Positions 1 through 5,247 of a stretch of 5,247 nt of DNA are shown piece by piece. Source of the stretch: Pseudomonadota bacterium (lineage in GTDB: Bacteria; Pseudomonadota; Alphaproteobacteria; Micropepsales; Micropepsaceae). A model generated the notes under the pieces. It worked only from the letters and a program-made list of their open reading frames with translations, was not told the DNA's origin and did not search any database. Position 1 is the first letter of the stretch. Each line of letters starts with the position of its first letter. A program made the position numbers and the translations under genes. The stretch is taken from positions 1 to 5,247 of the forward strand of contig JANYBR010000301.1 of the NCBI GenBank assembly GCA_025360685.1. The letters are read 5' to 3'.

Positions 1-1416
1 CTGGTGCGGGAGTCGCTGAAGGAACGACGAATCTGGCAGCGTATCGCGCCACATCTGGTGCATCCTCTTCCGTTTCTCGTTCCCAACTATGGTGGCGGAT
101 GGAAGTCGCGCGCGATCTTGAGCGCCGGCCTGACGCTTTACGACATACTCTCCTTCGACAAGAGCTGGCTCGACGATCCAGCACAAAAACTATCGAACCA
201 TTCCTGGTTGAGCCGCGAAAAGGCGCTCGAACTCGAACCCGTTCTCGATGGCCCTGGCTTCGAAGGGGCGCTTCAATATTACGATGCGCAGATGTATTCG
301 CCGGAGAGGCTCGCGCTCGAATGTTTGCTCGACGCAGATGCGAACGGCGCAGCCATCGCCAACTATGTCGAAGGCAGGAGGATATTGGTTCGGGGCGGTA
401 ATGTCGAAGGCTGTACGGTTTGTGATTCTGAAACAGGCGCCATATTCGACGTCCGCGCGAGGTTGACCTTGGTCGCCGCGGGGCCGTGGGCAGATATTTT
501 TCTCGAACAGGCAGTGGGCAAGCCGTCATCGCATAAGTTGATGCGATCAAAAGGCATTCATGTCCTGGTGCCGGCGATCACGCGCAAGGCGGCGCTGACG
601 GTCGCAGCAAGCGGCGGCCATTTCTTTGTTTTGCCATGGCACGGACACACATTGCTGGGTACGACGGATACCGCATTCAAAAGCGATCCTGATCTAGTTG
701 GAGTGAGCGAGGACGATATCGCGGGCTTCTTTGCTTTCATCAACAGGTACCTGCCTGGCGCAAACCTGACGCGCGACAAGGTCGAGTATTTCTATGCCGG
801 TCTGCGGCCGTTGGTCGACGACGGGTCTGGCTACACGTACGGCGCGAGCCGGCGATCCGAACTTGTCGATCACGGCAAGGCTGACGGGTTGGACGGCCTG
901 TTCTCCGCGATAGGAGGCAAGTGGACGACATCGCGCGATCTCGCGCAAAAGGTCGTCGATTCGATCGTCGAAAAACTGAAATTGTCCGCGGCAGAATGCG
1001 AGACCGACGAAGATCCCACCGCCGGCGGCGATATCGGGCGCGTCGGCGACTTCATCGCGGCGCAGAAAATCGAACACCCCGAGCTTCCGACGATCGAACA
1101 TCTTGCACACATGTATGGCGCGCGCTTACCGGAAGTGCTTTCGGAAACGAATAACCGGCCGGAACTGCGGGCGACAGTTGGCAATGCGGGTGACATTGGC
1201 GCGCAAATCGTATTCGCCGTTCGCGAGGAAATGGCGCTGCGGCTTTCAGATGCTGTGATGCGGCGCACATGCATGGGACAGGTCGGTCTGCCGTCACGCG
1301 ACGCACTGGAGTCGGCCTCAGGGATCATGGCGAAGGAACTCGGCTGGAGCGAGGAGCGGCGCCGAAGCGAAGTTGCGTCGCTGGCGCCGTGGTTCAAGAC
1401 CCGCGAGGCCGCATGA
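1..1416 (+). CDS. glpD: FAD-dependent glycerol-3-phosphate dehydrogenase, 5'-truncated by window edge
   Basis: The enzyme oxidises sn-glycerol 3-phosphate to dihydroxyacetone phosphate, passing electrons through FAD to the quinone pool at the inner membrane (family knowledge). The frame is open from base 1. About 471 residues are visible, and the N-terminal part (probably 75-90 residues, with the GxGxxG FAD Rossmann motif) lies upstream, so the GTG at 4 is not taken as the true start. Counting from that GTG, family signatures are RIAPHLVHPLPFLVP (13-27), YSPERLALE (98-106), AAGPWAD (158-164), SKGIHVLVP (182-190), LLGTTDT (217-223), GLRPLV (266-271) and GGKWTTSRD (304-312). A C-terminal helical GlpD domain follows (about 365-470), containing IVFAVREEMALRLSDAVMRRT. 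The stop TGA overlaps the next gene's ATG, so the two are probably translationally coupled in one operon. GlpD is preferred over anaerobic GlpA because of this C-terminal domain and the absence of a bfd-like [2Fe-2S] cysteine cluster. No frameshift is seen. Confidence 0.93.
   Translation: MVRESLKERRIWQRIAPHLVHPLPFLVPNYGGGWKSRAILSAGLTLYDILSFDKSWLDDPAQKLSNHSWLSREKALELEPVLDGPGFEGALQYYDAQMYSPERLALECLLDADANGAAIANYVEGRRILVRGGNVEGCTVCDSETGAIFDVRARLTLVAAGPWADIFLEQAVGKPSSHKLMRSKGIHVLVPAITRKAALTVAASGGHFFVLPWHGHTLLGTTDTAFKSDPDLVGVSEDDIAGFFAFINRYLPGANLTRDKVEYFYAGLRPLVDDGSGYTYGASRRSELVDHGKADGLDGLFSAIGGKWTTSRDLAQKVVDSIVEKLKLSAAECETDEDPTAGGDIGRVGDFIAAQKIEHPELPTIEHLAHMYGARLPEVLSETNNRPELRATVGNAGDIGAQIVFAVREEMALRLSDAVMRRTCMGQVGLPSRDALESASGIMAKELGWSEERRRSEVASLAPWFKTREAA
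1405..1408 (+). promoter_or_regulatory. Ribosome binding site (GAGG) for the lipid kinase gene
   Basis: GAGG lies 4 nt before the ATG at 1413, inside the last codons of glpD. It supports the ATG at 1413 rather than the longer in-frame start at 1269, which would lie deep inside glpD. The 10 bases GCCGCATGAG around this start recur exactly at the start of the AGPS-like gene (2366-2375). Confidence 0.6.
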
Positions 1417-2351
1417 GTGCATTCGTTGTGGTCAATCCGAAATCGGGCAACGGCCGTACCGGCCGCGACTGGAAAGCGATCGAGCGCAGACTCGGGGCCG
1501 TCTATCCCAGCATGTCGGTCGGCTTCACACGAAAGCAGGGCGACGCTGCGGCGCTCGTGCGCCATGCGCTGCGCGAAGGACATCTTGAAATCGTCGCGGT
1601 GGGCGGCGACGGAACGATCAACGAAGCCGTCAACGGCATGTTCGATGCCAGCGGTACCACACCGCGCGATTCGGTCTTCGCCTTTGTTACCAGCGGAACC
1701 GGCGGCGACTTTCGCAAGACATTCAACATAGAAGCCGGGACAGAAGCGGCCATCGCACGATTGAAGCGCGCCAGCGTCCACCCGATCGACGCCGGCCGCG
1801 TTACCTGCCTGACGAAGACCGGCGAACCGGCGATGCGATACTTCATCAACATTGCATCGTTCGGTTTGTCCGGCGTGATCGTCGATTCCGTCAATCGCGC
1901 CCGGATCGCGAAGTTGTTTGGGGGATCTTTTGCATTCGCATTCCACAGCGCCGCCGGAATGTTGCGCTATCGAAACCGCACCGTACGCATCATGGTGGAT
2001 GGAGCGGAAGACGAGATCGCCGCCATCTCCACGGTCGCCATCGCCAACGGGCAATATTTCGGCGGCGGCATGAAGGTGGCTCCCGGAGCGTTCGTCGACG
2101 ACGGGCTGTTCGATATCGTTGTCATGGGCGGCGCTCCCAAGGGACAGTCACTGGCTGAAATGAAACTTCTTTACACGGGCGAGCACATCACCAAGCCGCA
2201 TGTCCGCGTCCTGCGCGGAAAGCATGTCGTCGTCGCACCGGTTGCTGAAACAAAGGGAAGGCCCGTGCTGATAGAAACCGACGGCGAGGCCGCTGGTCGC
2301 CTGCCGGCGACTTTCGAGATATTGCCGCGCGCGCTCAATCTGCGATGCTGA
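1413..2351 (+). CDS. Diacylglycerol kinase family lipid kinase (YegS/Rv2252/BmrU type)
   Basis: This is a 312-residue protein, close to the usual 290-320 of soluble bacterial lipid kinases. Such enzymes transfer phosphate from ATP to a lipid hydroxyl, for example diacylglycerol to phosphatidate, at the cytoplasmic membrane face. The N-terminal catalytic domain opens with FVVVNPKSGNGR (4-15) and carries the nucleotide-binding VGGDGTINEAVNG (63-75). SGTGGDF (94-100) sits where many relatives have a GTxND motif. The C-terminal beta-sandwich domain shows NGQYFGGGMKVAP (212-224), the acidic DDGLFDIVV (229-237) and TDGE (289-292). There is no signal peptide or clear transmembrane segment. The start at 1413 is chosen because the family's first beta strand begins right there, a GAGG site precedes it, and ATGA overlaps the glpD stop. 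The substrate could be diacylglycerol, an alkylacylglycerol or a sphingoid base; sequence alone does not decide. Family assignment is strong, substrate is inference. Confidence 0.9.
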   Translation: MSAFVVVNPKSGNGRTGRDWKAIERRLGAVYPSMSVGFTRKQGDAAALVRHALREGHLEIVAVGGDGTINEAVNGMFDASGTTPRDSVFAFVTSGTGGDFRKTFNIEAGTEAAIARLKRASVHPIDAGRVTCLTKTGEPAMRYFINIASFGLSGVIVDSVNRARIAKLFGGSFAFAFHSAAGMLRYRNRTVRIMVDGAEDEIAAISTVAIANGQYFGGGMKVAPGAFVDDGLFDIVVMGGAPKGQSLAEMKLLYTGEHITKPHVRVLRGKHVVVAPVAETKGRPVLIETDGEAAGRLPATFEILPRALNLRC

Positions 2352-2359
2352 GCAGCGCC

Positions 2360-2366
2360 GGGGGAG
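2360..2366 (+). promoter_or_regulatory. Ribosome binding site (GGGGGAG) for the AGPS-like gene
   Basis: A purine-rich GGGGGAG run sits 4 nt before the ATG at 2371, in the 19-bp gap after the lipid kinase stop. It supports that start and reinitiation on a shared transcript. No promoter or terminator fits in so short a gap. Confidence 0.6.
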
Positions 2367-2370
2367 CCGC

Positions 2371-4044
2371 ATGAGCATCGATCGCAGCAAGATCCGCTGG
2401 AACGGCTGGGGTTGGACCGCGCACGAGGACCGGCTAGCCGGACAGGACGTGGTATGGACTTGGCTTGCCGGCGAACTCGGCATGCCTGCGCTGCTCGCAA
2501 CGCCGGCGCGGGCGTTGGAGAACATCGAGCTGGCGCAGTCGCGCCTGACGGTCGAGGATCGGGCGCGCTTTATCCAGATACTTGGGGCCGATCGTGTTCG
2601 CGACGATCCCTTTGAGCGGGCCTATCACGCGCGTGGCAAGAGCTATCATGATCTGCTTCATCTTCGGGCCGGCGATCTTTCGACGGCGCCCGACGCGGTA
2701 CTTTTCCCGCGCAGCACGGACGAGGTTCTCTCGATCTTCGCGGCAGCGAGCGAAGGCGGAACGGCAGTTGTGCCCTACGGCGGCGGCACCAGCGTCGTGG
2801 GCGGCGTGACGGGTCAACACGGCGCCTTCAAATCCGTCGTCTGCGTCGACCTTTCGAACATGGACCGGATGATCGACGTCGATCCGCAGTCGATGACCGC
2901 TGCCGCCGAAGCCGGAATCACCGGTCCCGCTCTGGAAAAGGCACTGCACGCCAACGGCTTCACGCTTGGGCACCACCCGCAGTCATTCGAATTTTCAACG
3001 TTGGGAGGATGGATCGCACACCGCGGCGCGGGACAGGGATCGAACCGCTATGGCCGCGCGGAGGAATGGCTGATCGGCGCGACCGTCGCGACGCCGCGCG
3101 GCGTACTTCGCACCGGCGGATTTCCTGCCTCGTCGACCGGTCCGCGCCTCAACGATCTCGTGCTTGGCTCCGAAGGCATATTCGGGATCATAACCGAGGC
3201 GACTGTCCGGCTTCGCCCCTTGCCGACAGCGAGCGACTATCGCGGCTATCTATTCCGAGATTTTGCGAGCGGGTTAGCCGCCATTCGCGACGCCGCACGC
3301 GAGGAAATCCCCGTCACCATGTTAAGGCTGTCGGATGCGCCCGAAACCAAATTCTATCGCGCGTTTGGAGCACTTGGAAGGAAGCGCAGCCTCGCCGACA
3401 GGATCGCGCAGATCTATCTCGACGCGCGCGGCTTCGACGACAAGGCCTGCGCGATGATCGCAGGTTTCGAGGGCGACGCCGCTTCTGTCGCCGGCGAGCG
3501 ACGTCAATTCGACGCACTGGCGAAGAAGAACGGTGCGCTCGCGCTGGGCGAAGGCCAGGGCAGGCGCTGGAAGGACGGCCGCTTTCACGGCCCCTATCTG
3601 CGCGATCCGATGATGGATCGTGGGGTGGGAGTGGACACATTGGAGACGGCGACAAGCTGGACGAAGCTCGACACGCTTTATGTCGCCGTGCGCGATGCGC
3701 TTGAGAGCGCGATACGCGAGACGGCGCCGCGTCCGGGCGCGCATGGTGTCGTGACCTGTCACGTCAGCCACTCATATCCGGACGGCGCGAGCCTGTATTT
3801 CAGCTACAGCTTTCCGCGCGCGCTCGACGGTGAAGTCGCGCAGTGGCGGGCGATCAAGAATGCCGCGTCCGATGCGATCGTCGCGAATGGCGGGACAATC
3901 AGCCACCATCACGGCATCGGCGAGGATCACCTGCCCTGGATGGCGGCCGAAAAGGGCTCACTCGGCATCGACGTGCTGCGCGCGGTGAAGATGGCGCTCG
4001 ATCCGAAGGGACTTCTCAACCCGGGGAAGCTGATACCGGATTGA
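2371..4044 (+). CDS. FAD-binding oxidoreductase, alkyldihydroxyacetonephosphate synthase (AGPS)-like
   Basis: The protein has 557 residues, the size of bacterial AGPS-type flavoproteins. AGPS exchanges the acyl chain of acyl-DHAP for a fatty alcohol, creating the ether bond of ether lipids; FAD takes part although the reaction is redox-neutral. After an N-terminal helical region (about 1-100), a PCMH-type FAD-binding domain runs from about 105 to 285: PDAVLFPRSTDEV (107-119), VPYGGGTSVVGG (134-145), NRYGRAEEW (225-233), ATPRG (240-244) and LGSEGIFGIITEATVRLRP (265-283). The C-terminal cap domain has AGPS-like blocks: LRLSD (318-322), GPYLRDP (407-413), LETATSW (424-430), CHVSHSY (463-469), ISHHHGIG (510-517) and ALDPKGLLNPGKL (542-554). 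R319, R411, Y469 and the 512-514 histidine triad appear to match active-site residues of mammalian AGPS (alignment from memory). No targeting or membrane signal is seen. It follows the lipid kinase by 19 bp, and its tail overlaps the convergent esterase by 29 bp. The alternative is a related FAD-linked oxidase such as a D-lactate or glycolate dehydrogenase; the HHH and LETATSW blocks argue for AGPS. Confidence 0.82.
   Translation: MSIDRSKIRWNGWGWTAHEDRLAGQDVVWTWLAGELGMPALLATPARALENIELAQSRLTVEDRARFIQILGADRVRDDPFERAYHARGKSYHDLLHLRAGDLSTAPDAVLFPRSTDEVLSIFAAASEGGTAVVPYGGGTSVVGGVTGQHGAFKSVVCVDLSNMDRMIDVDPQSMTAAAEAGITGPALEKALHANGFTLGHHPQSFEFSTLGGWIAHRGAGQGSNRYGRAEEWLIGATVATPRGVLRTGGFPASSTGPRLNDLVLGSEGIFGIITEATVRLRPLPTASDYRGYLFRDFASGLAAIRDAAREEIPVTMLRLSDAPETKFYRAFGALGRKRSLADRIAQIYLDARGFDDKACAMIAGFEGDAASVAGERRQFDALAKKNGALALGEGQGRRWKDGRFHGPYLRDPMMDRGVGVDTLETATSWTKLDTLYVAVRDALESAIRETAPRPGAHGVVTCHVSHSYPDGASLYFSYSFPRALDGEVAQWRAIKNAASDAIVANGGTISHHHGIGEDHLPWMAAEKGSLGIDVLRAVKMALDPKGLLNPGKLIPD
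4016..4044. other. 29-bp tail-to-tail overlap of convergent coding regions
   Basis: The AGPS-like gene ends with TGA at 4042-4044, while the minus-strand esterase ends with TGA read from 4018 to 4016. The last nine codons of each gene therefore share the same DNA. Both stops are directly visible. There is no room for an intergenic terminator, so transcripts from the two operons probably extend into each other. Confidence 0.85.
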
Positions 4045-4969
4045 CACCCTCGCGCATCGCTGCCGCCGCGGCGGCGACCGTCTCGCGTGCCTTGGGTATG
4101 AAACTGCGCATGCTGAAAAAACCATGCACCATGCCGGGATAATTCACATATGTAACCGGCACGCCGGCCTTGTCCAGCGCTTCGGCATAGTCCCTGCCCT
4201 CGTCGCGCAACGGATCGAATCCGGCAGTGACGAGGTACGCCGGTGGCAGGCCCGACAGATCCTTGCACCGCAGGGGCGACAGGCGCGGATCGCTACGATG
4301 GTCCTTGTCCGGCGCGTACAGGCGCGTGAACCAGTCCATGCCTTCCTTCTCCAGGAAATAACCTTTGGCATTCTCGCGCATCGACGGCGTGTCGGGTGCG
4401 CCGAGCTGCGCTACCGGATAGATCAGAAGCTGGAACGCGATCGGCGGCCCACCCGCACGGGCAAGTTGCGAGACGACTGCGGCAAGATTACCGCCCGCAG
4501 AGTCCCCGCCCACCGCGAGCCTTTGCGCATCGATGCCAAGCGCGCCGGCGTTGGCGGCAACCCACTTCGTCGTCGCGAAGCAATCATCCACAGCGGCGGG
4601 AAACGGATATTCGGGCGCCAGGCGATAGTCGACAGAGACGACGCGGAAGCCGCTCTCGTTGGAGAGAACACGGCACAGCCCGTCATGCGTGTCGAGATCG
4701 CCAAGCACGAATCCGCCGCCGTGAAAAAATACCAGACCCGACAAAACGTTGCTGCTGGTGGCCACAGGTGTGTAGATGCGCACGCCCAGATCGCCGGCCG
4801 GTCCGGGAATCTTGCGGTCTTCGACCCGGCCGATCGGCGTGTCGTCCTTGCGGAAGAGACCCATCTTCATAGCCGCACGGGCTGCTTGCGGGCCGATCTC
4901 CCAGCTCTTGGGGAGCTTCAGCGCGGCCATCTGGTCCAGCAGCGCCCTCACATGCGTGTCGAGTGCCAT
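4016..4969 (-). CDS. Alpha/beta hydrolase, HSL-family (HGGG) carboxylesterase/lipase
   Basis: This 317-residue protein is the typical length for bacterial HSL-type (family IV) esterases, which hydrolyse short- to medium-chain carboxylic esters, mostly in the cytosol. An N-terminal cap (about 1-55) is followed by the alpha/beta-hydrolase fold. The oxyanion-hole motif is FFHGGGF (81-87), followed by VDYRLAPEYPFPAAVDD (113-129). The nucleophile elbow is GDSAGGN with Ser157, the catalytic acid is Asp252 in FDPLRDEG, and the catalytic base is His282 in GMVHGF. The triad is complete and no signal peptide is seen. The ATG at 4969 is chosen because GGAG precedes it by 7 nt and an in-frame TGA lies only five codons upstream. 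It is downstream of a paralogous esterase gene with a 12-bp gap, so both are probably cotranscribed. The physiological ester is unknown. Confidence 0.92.
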   Translation of the reverse strand: MALDTHVRALLDQMAALKLPKSWEIGPQAARAAMKMGLFRKDDTPIGRVEDRKIPGPAGDLGVRIYTPVATSSNVLSGLVFFHGGGFVLGDLDTHDGLCRVLSNESGFRVVSVDYRLAPEYPFPAAVDDCFATTKWVAANAGALGIDAQRLAVGGDSAGGNLAAVVSQLARAGGPPIAFQLLIYPVAQLGAPDTPSMRENAKGYFLEKEGMDWFTRLYAPDKDHRSDPRLSPLRCKDLSGLPPAYLVTAGFDPLRDEGRDYAEALDKAGVPVTYVNYPGMVHGFFSMRSFIPKARETVAAAAAAMREGVNPVSASPG

Positions 4970-4976
4970 CGCCGGA

Positions 4977-4980
4977 CTCC
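4977..4980 (-). promoter_or_regulatory. Ribosome binding site (GGAG) for the downstream esterase
   Basis: On the minus strand GGAG stands 7 nt before the ATG at 4969, immediately after the stop of the upstream esterase. The site lies within the 12-bp gap and fits coupled translation of the two hydrolases. Confidence 0.6.
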
Positions 4981-4981
4981 G

Positions 4982-5247
4982 TCAGGGCGCGGCCAGGATG
5001 GCGCCGACCGCTTTCGACGCACTCGCCAACGCTTCATATGCCTGAGGCAGAAACGACTGCATGTAGACAAAGCAGTGAACCATGCTCGGGTAGTCGGCAA
5101 CCGTCACGCTTACTCCGGCAGCACGCAGCTTCTCCGCATATCGCAGGCCCTCGTCATGCAGCGGGTCGTATCCTCCCAACATCACGTAGGCGGGCGGAAG
5201 GCCCGACAGATCTTTGGAACGCAGCGGCGAAATCTTCGGATCGGATT
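4982..5247 (-). CDS. Second HSL-family alpha/beta hydrolase, C-terminal part only
   Basis: Only the last 87 residues are inside the window. The frame is open to the window edge, so the coding region continues beyond 5247, and the apparent starts at 5185 and 5182 are internal codons. The visible part aligns without gaps to residues 226 onward of the neighbouring esterase, with about 48 of 80 positions identical by hand count, including SDP, KDLSGLPPAY and SFxP. The catalytic acid is seen in YDPLHDEG (Asp27 of the fragment) and the base in SMVHCF (His57). The residue after the catalytic histidine is Cys, whereas the paralog has Gly as is usual in this family. The HGGG and GDSAGG motifs would lie outside the window and cannot be checked. 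The gene probably arose by tandem duplication and is cotranscribed with the downstream copy. Confidence 0.88.
   Translation of the reverse strand, partial: SDPKISPLRSKDLSGLPPAYVMLGGYDPLHDEGLRYAEKLRAAGVSVTVADYPSMVHCFVYMQSFLPQAYEALASASKAVGAILAAP

Noticed and set aside
1269..1412. N-terminal extension of the lipid kinase from the ATG at 1269
   Set aside because: The extra 48 residues lie wholly inside glpD in another frame and do not resemble the family, which begins at the FVVVNPKSG strand just after 1413, where a GAGG site is present.
870..2054. A 394-codon open frame on the minus strand across the glpD / lipid kinase junction
   Set aside because: It is antisense to two strongly supported genes, has low-complexity Arg/Ala/Ser-rich content without a recognisable domain, and such frames are common shadows in high-GC coding DNA.
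2434..2976. A 180-codon minus-strand open frame within the AGPS-like gene
   Set aside because: It is fully antisense to a well-supported flavoprotein domain and shows no domain features or ribosome binding site worth noting.
4062..4075. 14-bp perfect GC palindrome (GCCGCCGCGGCGGC) near the convergent gene ends, as a terminator
   Set aside because: It has no loop and no T-tract, and it lies in the esterase coding region where it encodes an alanine run; simple GC-rich codon repetition explains it.
4982..5185. A short 67-residue gene starting at the GTG at 5185
   Set aside because: The frame stays open to the window edge, and the residues upstream of this codon (SDP, SPLR, KDLSGLPPAY) match the paralogous esterase, so it is an internal codon of a longer gene.

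Overview
The window is a densely packed, high-GC bacterial segment with almost no intergenic DNA: the only non-coding stretches are 19 bp and 12 bp. Base composition, gene families and GGAG-type ribosome binding sites fit a proteobacterium, perhaps an alphaproteobacterium. That placement is a low-confidence inference, because no RNA gene or taxon-specific marker is present. No mobile element, CRISPR array, tRNA or rRNA was seen.

Plus strand, 1-4044: three tightly linked genes that look like one operon. The first is the 3' part of an FAD-dependent glycerol-3-phosphate dehydrogenase (glpD; its 5' end lies outside the window). Its stop overlaps the start (ATGA) of a diacylglycerol-kinase-family lipid kinase. 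After 19 bp comes an FAD-binding oxidoreductase of the alkyldihydroxyacetonephosphate synthase (AGPS) type. GlpD makes dihydroxyacetone phosphate (DHAP), AGPS acts on acyl-DHAP to form the ether bond of ether lipids, and a lipid kinase could phosphorylate a diacyl- or alkylacylglycerol. The trio therefore reads as a candidate glycerolipid or ether-lipid module. From memory, Mycobacterium tuberculosis has the same three families close together (Rv2249c, Rv2251, Rv2252).

Minus strand, 5247-4016: two tandem paralogous alpha/beta hydrolases of the hormone-sensitive-lipase (HSL) esterase family. The upstream copy is cut by the window edge. They lie in the same reading frame, separated by one TGA and four further sense codons, and look cotranscribed. 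The downstream copy converges on the AGPS-like gene, and the two coding regions overlap tail to tail by 29 bp, so no dedicated intergenic terminator exists there.

The most interesting point is the GlpD / lipid kinase / AGPS-like grouping as a possible bacterial ether-lipid or unusual glycerophospholipid pathway, with neighbouring esterases that could, speculatively, act on lipid esters. Nothing in the window proves the substrates.
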